Source: an uncultured Prevotellaceae bacterium (GTDB lineage Bacteria > Bacteroidota > Bacteroidia > Bacteroidales > Bacteroidaceae). From it: 64,000 nt of DNA. Shown here piece by piece: positions 8,087-16,028 of this stretch (positions are counted from its first letter, which is position 1; every line of letters starts with the position of its first letter). Location: contig CACZIT010000012.1 in assembly GCA_902781315.1 (NCBI GenBank), forward strand, positions 1 through 64,000, written 5' to 3'. The translations under genes and the position numbers were made by a program. The notes beneath the pieces were generated by a model. That model searched no databases, was not told the DNA's origin, and was given only the letters and a program-made list of their open reading frames with translations.

Positions 8087-9166
8087 ATGAGAAGTATTCA
8101 TCAAAAAAGCCGGCAATGGAAAGCAGCGGGGAAACTTACCACATGGTTCCCTCGCCATCTTGGTATGTTACTTTGCTACCTTTTTACCTTGTCACTTTGT
8201 GTAGCCTGTGTTGACGAAGACGACTTCAGTGACACGCCGCAAGGCAACTTCGAGGCCCTGTGGCGCATTATCGACGAGCACTACTGCTTCTTCGACTACA
8301 AGCAGAAGGAGTACGGACTGGACTGGCAGGAGGTCTATCGCCGCTACAAACCGCAGTTTGATGCCTCCATGTCGAAGAAGCAGCAGTTTGAGGTGCTGGC
8401 CAACATGCTCAGCGAACTGCGCGACGGTCACGTGAACCTCTATTCGCCGTTCGACGTTGCGCGCAACTGGTCGTGGCAGGAAGACTACCCCGCCAACCTG
8501 AGCGACACACTCATCAGGAAATACCTGGGCACCGACTACCATATCGCATCTGGCATGCAGTACCGCATTCTGGACGACCAGACTGCCTACCTGCGCTGCG
8601 AATCGTTCTCTGTCGAGTTGGGCGAAGGAAACCTCGACGAAATTCTCTACTACCTGTCGCCATGCCGCGGCCTCATCATCGACATTCGGGGCAACGGCGG
8701 CGGACTGCTCACGTCATGTGAGCAGCTGGCTGCACGCTTCACCAACGAAGAGTTGCTGGTGGGCTACATGCAACACAAGACGGGCCGTGGCCACAACGAT
8801 TTTTCCAAAATGGAGGAGCAGCGACTGAAGCCTTCACAGGGCATCCGCTGGCAGAAGCCGGTCGTCGTGCTGACCAATCGTGGAGTTTTCTCGGCAGCCA
8901 ACGAGTTTGTGAAATACATGAAGTGCTGTCCACGGGCTGTTGTCGTGGGCGATCGCACAGGCGGCGGCGCAGGTCTGCCCTTCTCTTCGGAACTGCCCTG
9001 CGGTTGGAGCGTGAGGTTCTCCGCCTGCCCGATGTACGACCGCGACCACCAGTCAACAGAGTTCGGCATTGCCCCCGACCACCACGTGGCGCTGACCGAC
9101 GAAGACTTCGCCAAAGGCACCGACACGCTCATTGAGTATGCGAGACGGGTGATAGGTAATAGGTAA
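8087..9166 (+). CDS. S41-family (C-terminal processing-like) lipoprotein protease
   Basis: A 359-residue protein with a lipoprotein signal (LSLCVAC, lipid Cys at residue 41). The peptidase S41 fold shows as LRDGHVNLYS in the N-terminal cap, the strand IDIRGNGGG, and the nucleophile loop LTNRGVFSAANEF with Ser at about residue 270. GDRTGGGAGLP follows as the usual glycine turn. No PDZ domain is evident, as in many Bacteroidota lipoprotein forms. It probably acts in the periplasm or on the surface on an unknown substrate. The last codons (VIGNR) are encoded by a heptamer repeat that runs through the stop, so the natural C-terminus may have been altered. Confidence 0.9.
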   Translation: MRSIHQKSRQWKAAGKLTTWFPRHLGMLLCYLFTLSLCVACVDEDDFSDTPQGNFEALWRIIDEHYCFFDYKQKEYGLDWQEVYRRYKPQFDASMSKKQQFEVLANMLSELRDGHVNLYSPFDVARNWSWQEDYPANLSDTLIRKYLGTDYHIASGMQYRILDDQTAYLRCESFSVELGEGNLDEILYYLSPCRGLIIDIRGNGGGLLTSCEQLAARFTNEELLVGYMQHKTGRGHNDFSKMEEQRLKPSQGIRWQKPVVVLTNRGVFSAANEFVKYMKCCPRAVVVGDRTGGGAGLPFSSELPCGWSVRFSACPMYDRDHQSTEFGIAPDHHVALTDEDFAKGTDTLIEYARRVIGNR

Positions 9167-9179
9167 TAGGTGATAGGTA
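9152..9179. repeat. heptamer tandem array at a stop codon
   Basis: Four units of ATAGGTA (one ATAGGTG) in a 7-base period, spanning the TAA stop (9164-9166) of the S41 protease gene. Confidence 0.9.
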
Positions 9180-9247
9180 GTAATACGGGGGAGATTGGCT
9201 GAAAAAGAGGAAAAACATAGGGTTAACGAAAGAAAATTGCAGAATAA

Positions 9248-9279
9248 TTTGCATAATTCACAAAAACATTGTACTTTTG
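9248..9279 (+). promoter_or_regulatory. promoter of the tRNA-Leu/tRNA-Val operon
   Basis: TTTG at 9248-9251, a 20-base gap, then TACTTTTG at 9272-9279: an exact match to the Bacteroidota housekeeping promoter TTTG-N(19-21)-TAnnTTTG. It lies 44 bases before the tRNA-Leu. Confidence 0.85.
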
Positions 9280-9322
9280 CAGCCGCAAACCTATCTCTCA
9301 GCGACGGAGAGACGCAGCATAT

Positions 9323-9404
9323 GCGCCTGTGGCGGAATTGGTAGACGCGTCAGACTTAGGATCTGGTGTCTTGCGACGTGCAGGTTCGAGTCCTGTCAGG
9401 CGCA
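9323..9404 (+). tRNA. tRNA-Leu (anticodon TAG)
   Basis: The acceptor stem GCGCCTG pairs with CAGGCGC, followed by discriminator A. The D-arm reads GGCGGAATTGGTAGACGC, typical of leucine tRNAs. The anticodon loop CTTAGGA gives TAG, reading CUA. There is a short variable arm, and the T-arm is GGTTCGAGTCC. CCA is not encoded. It is the first of two tRNAs sharing one promoter and terminator. Confidence 0.95.
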
Positions 9405-9437
9405 CTACTGACAAAGTAACAAGTTTGCACACATTTT

Positions 9438-9511
9438 GTCGGCATAGCTCAGCTGGTTAGAGTATCACCTTGACATGGTGGGGGTCCTTGGTTCGAGTCC
9501 AAGTGTCGACA
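9438..9511 (+). tRNA. tRNA-Val (anticodon GAC)
   Basis: The acceptor GTCGGCA pairs with TGTCGAC (one G-T pair), discriminator A. The D-arm is GCTCAGCTGGTTAGAG, the anticodon loop TTGACAT gives GAC (valine, GUC), and the T-loop is GGTTCGAGTCC. CCA is not encoded. It lies 33 bases after the tRNA-Leu. Confidence 0.95.
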
Positions 9512-9519
9512 CAAAGAGA

Positions 9520-9560
9520 AAGCCCCTCGGTACATCAACGCACCGAGGGGCTTTTCTTTT
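9520..9560. terminator. bidirectional terminator between tRNA-Val and the C10 protease gene
   Basis: The stem AAGCCCCTCGGT pairs with ACCGAGGGGCTT around an 11-base loop, with T-rich runs on both sides. It can end the tRNA transcript on the plus strand and the protease transcript on the minus strand. Confidence 0.85.
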
Positions 9561-9610
9561 TCTATTCAGTCAACAGCCGTTATGGAAAGCCGCAGGGTTG
9601 TCGTGAATGA

Positions 9611-12493
9611 TTATTTCACGACAACCTTGCGAACCTGATTGCCACGCTTAACGATGACGATGCCACGCTCCAGACCCTGCAGACGCACGCCCGACAGCGA
9701 GTAGTATTCAGCGGGACCACTGGCAGCAGCCGTCTGCACGTCAGGCGTCTCGATGCCTGTGGTCACGGCTGTGAGGAAGGCCTCGATGGCAGCCTCCAGA
9801 TCGACAATCTCCTGACGGACCTCTGAGGATTTCTCGGGTGTGCAGAAGGTGAAGGCATCCTCAGCCTTCTTGATGCTTTCCTCGAAGGCAGCCAGCGCAG
9901 CCGTGCCGGCCATCTCTGGATGCTCAGCCTTCAGAAGCGTAGCCGTCTCGATGTCTTTCGCCAGATCAGGATAGGAAACGTCGCTGATGGCGATGGCACG
10001 CAGACCGCTGGCATTGTATTTCTGCGAAACAATGCGGAACGGCTCGACGATGCTCTGCGTGACAGGCATGAAGTACGGCACGTTGCCCTTAAAGCCCAGC
10101 GTCATATTGCGCACGTCGGTGGCGGTGAACACCGTAGCAGCGGTCAGTTCGCCATCGGCGGCCGACAGCAGACTGTCGACGCCTACAACGACATCGCTGC
10201 CCGTCAGCACAGCATCGCCACTGTGGGCCGTCAGGTAGATAATCGGTGCATCAGCACCCGTCAGCCGGCTCTTCTCAATGGTCATCGCAGCGCTGCCGAC
10301 AGCCGTGATGCGCTTGCCCTGCATACCATAGGGCAGTTCCATCGTGAAGGGGATGAACAAATCGCCCCACACACCGGCTTCGCAATTCTCGATAACGAAC
10401 GTTGCCTTGCGAGCCTTGAAAGCCTGTGTAGGACAGAACTCATTGCCTGCCTTCACCACAAGGCTGTCGCACTCCTCGCCCACAACCATGTTCCAGGCAC
10501 CAGGCACAGCCTCCTTCACGTAGAACACGGCATTCGGATTCGTGGCAACAGGCTTCTCGGCGAGTTCCTTCACCTCCGTCATGTCAAACGAGCAGACGCT
10601 GGCGTCCATCGGTGTATTTTCAAAGATAGTAGAGTTCCAGTGGCCGCGAGCCGTAGCCTGACGCCCAGTGACCTCCACCACGAAGTCGGCCGTGCGCACG
10701 GTGAAGCAGACGGCCGTATCGGCTGTGGCATAACGCAGTTCGCAGGCGTCAGTGGCCGTCACCTTACCATCGATGAAAGCCTTGTAGTACTTACCCTCTT
10801 CGAGCGAACGGAACGTGAACGTGACGTCGCGTGTGTCGCCCTTCTCAAACACATCGGAAGAAGCATACTGATGGGTCACCTCACTCCACTCCTTGCCGTC
10901 GGTGTCGTAGACGTACAGATGGCAGTTCACCGTGGGCTGGCAGAACGTTCCGTCTTCGCCATTGGTGAGGCGAGCCTTCACGGTGGCCGTGGTGTTGTTG
11001 ACCATGCCGAACGTCATGCCATCTACTTCCGACGTCAGCGTTCCGGCATCCACGCCGATATGCTCCAGCACGAGGTCGGCCTTACTCTCCTTCACCTCCA
11101 CGCGGCAAGAGTCGAGGATGTTCTTATTGGCATCGGTCAGGAAGAGCCACAATTCCGGATAGCGCGAAGGCTGGAACGTGGGACGGTAGGTGAACTCCAG
11201 GTCGCCGCTCTCGCCCACCTTCACGACGGTTTCCTTGTCGGTCTTCGTAGGCGAAGAGGGCATCTTCGAGGAAGTGCTCACGTAGAAGTTGAATCCCGAG
11301 TAGTCGAGCGTGCCGTTGTTCTCCACATGGGCCTTGATCGTAGCCGTGGCGCGGTGGTAGAAAGCGTCCTGCTTCATCTCAGCCTTCAGGTTGGGCTTGC
11401 GCGGGCGGAAGTTCATGCAGCCGCGCTGGTCGTAGGGGAATCCGTTCATACCGTTCTCGTCGTCCACGGTGTACCAGCCGTCGCCCTGACCACCCCAACC
11501 GAAGTTGAAGTGGAAGAGGCCCGTCTTGGCCTGGTAGCCGTCGAGCACCACGGCGTGGCCGCCCGACTTATCCTTTGCCGTGGCACCGTAGAGCATCGGG
11601 CTGCCCGCCTTCAGGCTCTTGTAAATCAGGTTTTCCCACTGCTGCTGCGTGTAGTCCCACTTGCCGCGGTAGTCGTTGTCCAGCCAGAACTGGCCCGCCA
11701 TGGCCTTGCCGCAATCGTTGGGCTGACCGCCTGTCGACTCGCCGTAGGTCAGGTAGGAGCTGGTGCCGATGGCATACATCAGCACGGCCACGGCATGGTT
11801 TTGCTTTGCCGTGCCCTTACCGCTCAGGCGCATCAGGTCGTACTCCACGGGCGTGCCCTTCGGCAGCGATTCCACCACGGGGAAGCCGTACGAGTAGGTA
11901 GGCGTATTGTACTGCAGTTCGGCGGGGTTGTCCTTGCGGAAGTAGTAGATAATCTGCGAGGCTGCCGTGGCCACACATCCCGTCACGGCGCGCTTCGTGC
12001 CGTCCTCGCTCATCGGGCAGAGGTCGTTGTAGGGCGAACTCTGGTGCCAGTGGGTCTGGCACATCACGGGCACGTCCTCCCATTTCTCCTTGAAGCTCTC
12101 CACGCCGCGGCGGGCAGCCTCCAGTCGCTCGCTCACGCTGCGACGTGGTCCGACGCGCCGCGGAGCCTTCTGCGTTTCACCGATGGCCTGTTCCCACGCC
12201 TTCAGCATCTGCTGCAGCTGCTCGGGCAGTTCGTCCCAAACGAAGTCCCCCTGCTCGGTGTAGCCCAGGATGGGAGCCGTAGAATCGTCGCCGCTGACGA
12301 TGACGAAACCCTTGCCGGCTCCGCGCGAGAAAATATAATAAGGTGCAATGGGCCCCGTGTCGTCCGAAGTGTCGTCGATACCCACACACTCCTCGGCCAA
12401 CAGCCGGGCCTCAGCCCTGTCGATGGGATTGGCCGAAGCCCCCAGCACCATGCCCGCCAGGAGCAGTAACAATGTAGAAACTTTTTTCATCAT
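9611..12493 (-). CDS. secreted C10-family cysteine protease (streptopain/interpain type)
   Basis: A 960-residue secreted protease. A signal peptide (LLLLLAGMVLGASANP) precedes a Spi-type propeptide (about 22-130; GFVIVSGDDSTAPILGYTEQG). The catalytic domain at about 140-370 has Cys173 in VTGCVATAASQ and His313 in SGGHAVVLDGY; the block FNFGWGGQGDGWY follows. Family members in oral Prevotella (interpain) are papain-like proteases that cleave host proteins such as complement C3; that activity is known for relatives, not shown here. About 500 residues of Ig-like repeats follow, then a tail ending SLSGVRLQGLERGIVIVKRG and KVVVK that resembles the short C-terminal tail of other secreted proteins in the window. 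It is monocistronic with its own promoter. Confidence 0.94.
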   Translation of the reverse strand: MMKKVSTLLLLLAGMVLGASANPIDRAEARLLAEECVGIDDTSDDTGPIAPYYIFSRGAGKGFVIVSGDDSTAPILGYTEQGDFVWDELPEQLQQMLKAWEQAIGETQKAPRRVGPRRSVSERLEAARRGVESFKEKWEDVPVMCQTHWHQSSPYNDLCPMSEDGTKRAVTGCVATAASQIIYYFRKDNPAELQYNTPTYSYGFPVVESLPKGTPVEYDLMRLSGKGTAKQNHAVAVLMYAIGTSSYLTYGESTGGQPNDCGKAMAGQFWLDNDYRGKWDYTQQQWENLIYKSLKAGSPMLYGATAKDKSGGHAVVLDGYQAKTGLFHFNFGWGGQGDGWYTVDDENGMNGFPYDQRGCMNFRPRKPNLKAEMKQDAFYHRATATIKAHVENNGTLDYSGFNFYVSTSSKMPSSPTKTDKETVVKVGESGDLEFTYRPTFQPSRYPELWLFLTDANKNILDSCRVEVKESKADLVLEHIGVDAGTLTSEVDGMTFGMVNNTTATVKARLTNGEDGTFCQPTVNCHLYVYDTDGKEWSEVTHQYASSDVFEKGDTRDVTFTFRSLEEGKYYKAFIDGKVTATDACELRYATADTAVCFTVRTADFVVEVTGRQATARGHWNSTIFENTPMDASVCSFDMTEVKELAEKPVATNPNAVFYVKEAVPGAWNMVVGEECDSLVVKAGNEFCPTQAFKARKATFVIENCEAGVWGDLFIPFTMELPYGMQGKRITAVGSAAMTIEKSRLTGADAPIIYLTAHSGDAVLTGSDVVVGVDSLLSAADGELTAATVFTATDVRNMTLGFKGNVPYFMPVTQSIVEPFRIVSQKYNASGLRAIAISDVSYPDLAKDIETATLLKAEHPEMAGTAALAAFEESIKKAEDAFTFCTPEKSSEVRQEIVDLEAAIEAFLTAVTTGIETPDVQTAAASGPAEYYSLSGVRLQGLERGIVIVKRGNQVRKVVVK

Positions 12494-12526
12494 TCTTTTT
12501 TGTTGCGTAATAGATTAATTTGCCTG

Positions 12527-12557
12527 CAAAGTTACGAAAAATTGAGTGCAGAACAAA
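12527..12557 (-). promoter_or_regulatory. promoter of the C10 protease gene
   Basis: On the plus strand CAAAGTTA (12527-12534) and CAAA (12554-12557), 19 bases apart: the complement of TTTG-N19-TAACTTTG. It lies 34 bases before the ATG. Confidence 0.75.
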
Positions 12558-12610
12558 AGAAACGCGTTTCTTTTTTATGCCGAAATGGAGTAAGTTCGCG
12601 ACTTTTGTCG

Positions 12611-12739
12611 CAAAGTTACGAATAAGTGAGCGAAATGCAAAGTAAAAATAAAAGTTTTTGCTTTCATTTCCGAATGAAAGTAAGTTCGGCGAAGCCAAAG
12701 TTACGAATAAGTGAGCGAAATGCAAAGTAAAAATAAAAG
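12611..12739. repeat. 44-base direct repeat, two perfect copies
   Basis: Copies at 12611-12654 and 12696-12739 are identical over 44 bases (each begins CAAAGTTACGAATAAGTGAG), with an 85-base period. Each contains CAAAGTTA and CAAAGTAA, which look like minus-strand -7 boxes. The bases between the copies include a small inverted repeat (TTTCATT/AATGAAA). Confidence 0.9.
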
Positions 12740-12908
12740 CTATTGCCCCATTCCGTGCAGGGGCAAATTATATATAGTTCCCTATTTTAAAAAGATTTTC
12801 ACTGAAAAAAAACAGGGACTTTACTGAATGGATTTGCAGAAAAGATGTCAAGGAGATACCTTTGCACTGTGTTTTATCTTTAAATAATAGAATAAGGAGG
12901 CTCATTAT

Positions 12909-13073
12909 GGACGCAAAAACAAGGTGAACGACGGCAACGTGCGCGTCATCAGCGCCGGCAGCACGGCGGCCACGGTATCGTCGCTCGCCTCGCCCTACTC
13001 CACCTGCGGCTCCAGCACGGGCGGCATGGGCCGCGGAGGCATGCCGTCGGGTGGCGGCCGCGGAGGCAGATAG
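12909..13073 (+). pseudogene. gene-end fragment with a Gly/Arg-rich C-terminus
   Basis: An open stretch of 54 codons to a TAG at 13071-13073 with no in-frame start codon near its beginning. It reads GRKNKVNDGNVRVISAG and ends in GGMGRGGMPSGGGRGGR. G/C-rich coding-like sequence here contrasts sharply with the A/T-rich repeats on either side. It looks like the remaining 3' end of a secreted protein gene whose body has been lost. The family cannot be named; Gly-rich ends like this occur in some carbohydrate-binding surface proteins. It points towards the truncated gene at 13127-13432, so the pair could be remains of an inversion or deletion. Confidence 0.45.
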
Positions 13074-13081
13074 TTCCGACG

Positions 13082-13180
13082 AAGCATTGCCCTGCAGAAG
13101 CAAAATGAGCTGTTTTGCGGAGCAAATTAAGTTGTTTTCCTGAGCAAATTAAGTTGTTTTGCTGATGCAGGGCAATGCTT
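13082..13180. repeat. 22-base-period array flanked by 15-base inverted repeats
   Basis: Three units start at 13100, 13122 and 13144 (exactly 22 bases each; typical core AAATTAAGTTGTTTT plus a 7-base spacer). They are framed by AAGCATTGCCCTGCA (13082-13096) and its exact reverse complement (13166-13180). The unit core resembles that of the array at 41156-41287. Confidence 0.9.
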
Positions 13181-13432
13181 TCCCAGAACGATTTGAACAC
13201 CGGCGACACAATAAAACGACCACACAAAACGTTTATCATAATAACAAGCGTCGCCCACCTGATAGGCTTTGCCTTCGATGGTGAGCGTGGTGCCCTGTGT
13301 GAAGGGCATGTCGCCAGCGTTGGCGGCCCGATGGACATAGGTGACCGACCCAACTTTCACGTTGAGCACTTGCGCCTGGGCAGCCACGACTGCGAGGCTG
13401 ACGATTACGAATAGAACCAAATATCTCTTCAT
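13127..13432 (-). pseudogene. truncated start of a secreted carbohydrate-binding-type protein
   Basis: An open frame of 101 codons. The first 60 or so (signal peptide MKRYLVLFVIVSLAVVAAQA, then VLNVKVGSVTYVHRAANAGD and TTLTIEGKAYQVGD) match what I remember as the opening of Prevotella Cthe_2159-type carbohydrate-binding surface proteins, which are usually 500 or more residues long. After that the frame runs into A/T-rich bases and the 22-base array, and the residues (SAKQLNLLRKTT) are repeat translation. It therefore appears to be a decayed gene that kept its start and a possible -7 box (CAAAAGTA on the plus strand, 13480-13487). It could still make a short secreted peptide. Confidence 0.55.
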
Positions 13433-13488
13433 CGTTTGAATCTCCTTTTTTATTCTATAAATGGTTTTCCAATTTTCTGCAAAAGTAC

Positions 13489-13531
13489 AAAAAAAGACCC
13501 GTCTACAGGAAACTTATTCAGCAAACGGGTC
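13489..13531 (-). terminator. terminator of the VTC-DUF4956-DUF2490 operon
   Basis: The stem GACCCGT/ACGGGTC (13496-13502 with 13525-13531) is followed on the minus strand by a run of T (complement of 13489-13494). It lies 35 bases beyond the DUF2490 stop. Confidence 0.75.
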
Positions 13532-13565
13532 GTATTTTTCAGTAAAAAAGATGGTGAGCGTCGGC

Positions 13566-14501
13566 TCAGAACTTAAACTTATAGCCTACTCCGATGATGT
13601 GGCAACTGCGGTCGTTATTGCCAAAGAGCGACGCATCGTAATTAGCTGAAGGCAGCTGGTAAACCGGTGAGCCGCTATCGTCGGTCAGGTTCTGCACCAC
13701 GCCATAAAGTTTCTCGCCATGGTCCGACGAGCTCTTATGCTGATAGCGATAATAGGCTTCCACGGAGTGCTGCTTCGTGATCTTGTACTCCAAGCCCACG
13801 GTGTAGCGCATCTTCTGCAAGCCGAAGTGGCTTCCGCCATGATATGCCTCGATGCTGGCAAACGGCTTCCATGCCACACCCTTCTTGTCGTATTGTGCCT
13901 GCAGACGCGAACGCAGCAGATGGCTGTCCTTGCTGCTCACGGAGTCTATCTCGGTGGGAATGGTCTCCTCGTCCCACTCGTCGAGCATGTACTTGGTGCC
14001 GGCACGCTTGGTGGTTGTCGACAAGCGGTGGTTGTATTGCCACTGCTCGCGCAGCGACAGCTCGATGGAGCCAAACTTCTTCTGGAACGTCAGCGAAGCG
14101 AACACGCGGTGACGGGTGTTCCAGTAAGGATCCGACGTGCGGATCTTGATATTTTCAATCTCGGTCTCCTCTTCGTCGGCAAACTTCGTCACCTTGGCCT
14201 TTGTTTCAGCCAGATTGTTGAATCGAATGAACTTATAGCCAGCATCTATCTTCAGCCACTTCAAAGGTTTGTAGGCTCCGCTAAGGCCTATGGTCCAGCG
14301 GTCGGCAGAACTCAGGTTGTCCTGCACGCGGTACTCACCCTCAAGGCTCACGCTCCACTTCTTATTGATTTTCTTCTGCACCTCTATGGAGGTCCACAGC
14401 CCGAAGTCGTCGCCCTGGGCCCATGCTGTCATGGCCGTCATGGCCATCAGCAGCAAACATATTCTTTTTCTCATATCTCGTTTCAATGTCTGTTCGTTCA
14501 T
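13566..14501 (-). CDS. DUF2490-like outer membrane barrel protein
   Basis: A 311-residue protein. A signal peptide (MRKRICLLLMAMTAMTAWAQ) is followed by many amphipathic strands: FGLWTSIEVQKKINKKWSVS near the start, typical of DUF2490, then LEGEYRVQDNL, and a last strand HIIGVGYKFKF that ends in Phe as outer membrane barrels do. The ATG at 14501 overlaps the previous stop as ATGA; an ATG at 14474 begins directly at the signal peptide and is an alternative. It is third in an operon with a VTC-domain protein and a DUF4956 membrane protein. The role is unknown; the context suggests an envelope function linked to a polyphosphate- or polyanion-type enzyme. Confidence 0.88.
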   Translation of the reverse strand: MNEQTLKRDMRKRICLLLMAMTAMTAWAQGDDFGLWTSIEVQKKINKKWSVSLEGEYRVQDNLSSADRWTIGLSGAYKPLKWLKIDAGYKFIRFNNLAETKAKVTKFADEEETEIENIKIRTSDPYWNTRHRVFASLTFQKKFGSIELSLREQWQYNHRLSTTTKRAGTKYMLDEWDEETIPTEIDSVSSKDSHLLRSRLQAQYDKKGVAWKPFASIEAYHGGSHFGLQKMRYTVGLEYKITKQHSVEAYYRYQHKSSSDHGEKLYGVVQNLTDDSGSPVYQLPSANYDASLFGNNDRSCHIIGVGYKFKF

Positions 14502-15136
14502 ACTTCACGCCACTGCGACTTGCGCACCTGATATAGGTTGTCGACATCGCCGCCGCCATCGCCTTCGTAGGTGACGCGCAGCACGGCAGTGTCTCTCAGG
14601 AAGTCGACGCCCCCCACGTAGACCTTCACAATCTTCAGCCCTGTGCGGGCTTCGAGGTCGGCAATGAGTTCCTCTCGACGCTCGGGTTTGATGAGTTCCA
14701 GGCGGTCGTACTGGATGAGTTTAGTTTGCTGCACCTTCAGATTGAGTTCGCACAGCCAGATGGCAAGCACAGTAATCACGTCGACCAGTGCCAGTTCGGC
14801 ATACTCTTCGGCCATGGCGTGAACCACGGAGAGGCAGATGATGATGAACAGATAGGTCATCTCGCGAACAGGCATGGCATCGGTGCGATAGCGCATGATG
14901 CTGAAGATGCCGAACAGTCCGAGGCCGACACCCATCGTGGCCTTACCGCGGTCGATACCCATCATGAAGTAGACCAGGAAGAAGATGGCCACGGACATAA
15001 GCATGAACGTGAAGTAGAAGTCGCGCCGATGGCTCTTGCGGTAATAGAGGCGGTCGATGATGAACCAGTTGACCACTACACAGATGAGGAATCTCACCAG
15101 TGTGTTCAGAAACTCTGCAGAAAATAGTGTATCCAT
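14498..15136 (-). CDS. DUF4956 inner membrane protein
   Basis: A 212-residue protein with four predicted membrane helices in the first 130 residues (LIRFLICVVVNWFII-like, YFTFMLMSVAIFFLVYF, TMGVGLGLFGIFSIMRYR, TYLFIIICLSVVHAM) and a cytoplasmic C-terminal domain (about 135-212). The stretch FGIFSIMRYRTDAMPVREMT is characteristic of DUF4956. Across bacteria this family is commonly found next to VTC-domain proteins, as here. The stop overlaps the next gene (ATGA). It probably forms a membrane partner of the VTC protein; its biochemical function is not established. Confidence 0.9.
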   Translation of the reverse strand: MDTLFSAEFLNTLVRFLICVVVNWFIIDRLYYRKSHRRDFYFTFMLMSVAIFFLVYFMMGIDRGKATMGVGLGLFGIFSIMRYRTDAMPVREMTYLFIIICLSVVHAMAEEYAELALVDVITVLAIWLCELNLKVQQTKLIQYDRLELIKPERREELIADLEARTGLKIVKVYVGGVDFLRDTAVLRVTYEGDGGGDVDNLYQVRKSQWREV

Positions 15137-15144
15137 TTTTTAAG

Positions 15145-15198
15145 GGGGAGTTAGGGTGATTAGGGTAATTAGGGGAGTTAGGGTGATTAGGGGAGTTA
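15145..15198. repeat. nonamer tandem array at a stop codon
   Basis: Six 9-base units (GGGGAGTTA, GGGTGATTA, GGGTAATTA and repeats of these), exactly 54 bases. The last three bases are the stop codon of the minus-strand VTC gene, and the rest fill the gap to the DUF4956 gene. Confidence 0.9.
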
Positions 15199-15954
15199 CA
15201 GGGAATATCTCAGGATGCGGTCCACGTCGCGCAGTTTCGGTTTGAAGCGGTTGACGGGCAGCACAGGGTTGGTAAGGGCCGAGCCCATGCAGTATTTCGA
15301 GAAGCCGTGGGGGTGGATGTGCAGCTGGCGCAGCATCTCCAGCACGGGCGAATAGCAGAGGCCGTCACGCTTCAGCTCGATGATGACGAGCGGCCCCATC
15401 TCGAGGTTCTTTCCACTGACGAGGTTGAAGAACTTCAGGTTGGTGTCGATGGTCAGGCGTTCGGTCTTGGCGCGGTTGACGAGGGTAATGCGGTCGAAGT
15501 TGTTGCGGATGGCGGGTATCAGCGTATCGACGTCGTAGTGCAGCCGCTCGGCCAGGAAAGCGCGCTTCTCCTCGTCGCCGAGGTCCATATCGGTGACGGG
15601 GATGCGCTTCTTCTTCGTGCGACCGTGGTTGTTCTTCGTCTTCACTTCCATGAACTGCAGGTTGCTGCTCACGTAGGTGCGGAAGCGCAATTTCTGGCGG
15701 CCGCTGTGGCCGGTCTGGTGGATGCGGTACATGGCGAAGTCGTCGGTGTCGAAGTAGGTGGTGTCGTAACGCGAGAGCCGTTCGCTCTGAATTTCCTGTG
15801 CCCAATAGTCGTCGCGGGCCATCTGGAGCAGGCGCATGAGTTGCGGCCGCGTCGTCACGAATTTCGTGTCGATGCGGTTCATGAGCTTGATGCCGCTCAT
15901 CTCTTCAAGCATAATAGGCTCGAACGACGACAGGATATCAGTCAGCAATTCCAT
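15196..15954 (-). CDS. VTC-domain (polyphosphate polymerase-type) protein
   Basis: A 252-residue soluble protein with the VTC tunnel fold. Visible basic and acidic tunnel motifs include MNRIDTKFVT at about 25-34, RQKLRFRTY, FMEVKTKNNHGRTKKKR and IELKRDG. In eukaryotic VTC4 this domain makes polyphosphate from ATP; the activity of bacterial relatives is less certain. It is the first gene of a three-gene operon with DUF4956 and DUF2490 proteins, suggesting a unit from cytoplasm through inner membrane to outer membrane. The promoter lies at 15971-16002. A nonamer array begins at its stop codon. Confidence 0.9.
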   Translation of the reverse strand: MELLTDILSSFEPIMLEEMSGIKLMNRIDTKFVTTRPQLMRLLQMARDDYWAQEIQSERLSRYDTTYFDTDDFAMYRIHQTGHSGRQKLRFRTYVSSNLQFMEVKTKNNHGRTKKKRIPVTDMDLGDEEKRAFLAERLHYDVDTLIPAIRNNFDRITLVNRAKTERLTIDTNLKFFNLVSGKNLEMGPLVIIELKRDGLCYSPVLEMLRQLHIHPHGFSKYCMGSALTNPVLPVNRFKPKLRDVDRILRYSL

Positions 15955-15970
15955 ACTTTGTTTTTATTTG

Positions 15971-16002
15971 CAAAGATAGGCTCTCTGCCACGGCCTGGCA
16001 AA
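15971..16002 (-). promoter_or_regulatory. promoter of the VTC operon, overlapping a palindrome
   Basis: On the plus strand CAAAGATA (15971-15978) and CAAA (15999-16002) with a 20-base gap, the complement of TTTG-N20-TATCTTTG. A near-palindrome TGCCACGGCCTGGCA lies between the boxes (15987-16001). It resembles the unit of the arrays at 20374 and 62955 (TACCACGGCCTGGTA), so it may be a binding site. Confidence 0.7.
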
Positions 16003-16028
16003 TGATTTCAGCCAATCAGCTCTTTTCA

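Noticed and set aside
9920-12469. 849-codon open frame on the plus strand opposite the C10 protease
   Set aside because: It is a mirror of a G/C-biased coding strand. The protease on the other strand has clear motifs, while this frame has His/Arg/Val-rich composition and no recognisable domain.
12411-12725. 104-codon minus-strand frame upstream of the C10 protease
   Set aside because: Much of it is translation of the 44-base direct repeat and A/T-rich leader; it overlaps the protease start and promoter.
12949-13353. 134-codon minus-strand frame over the truncated gene
   Set aside because: It overlaps the truncated gene in another frame; the latter has the signal peptide. This one is rich in Arg and Pro, as antisense frames here are.
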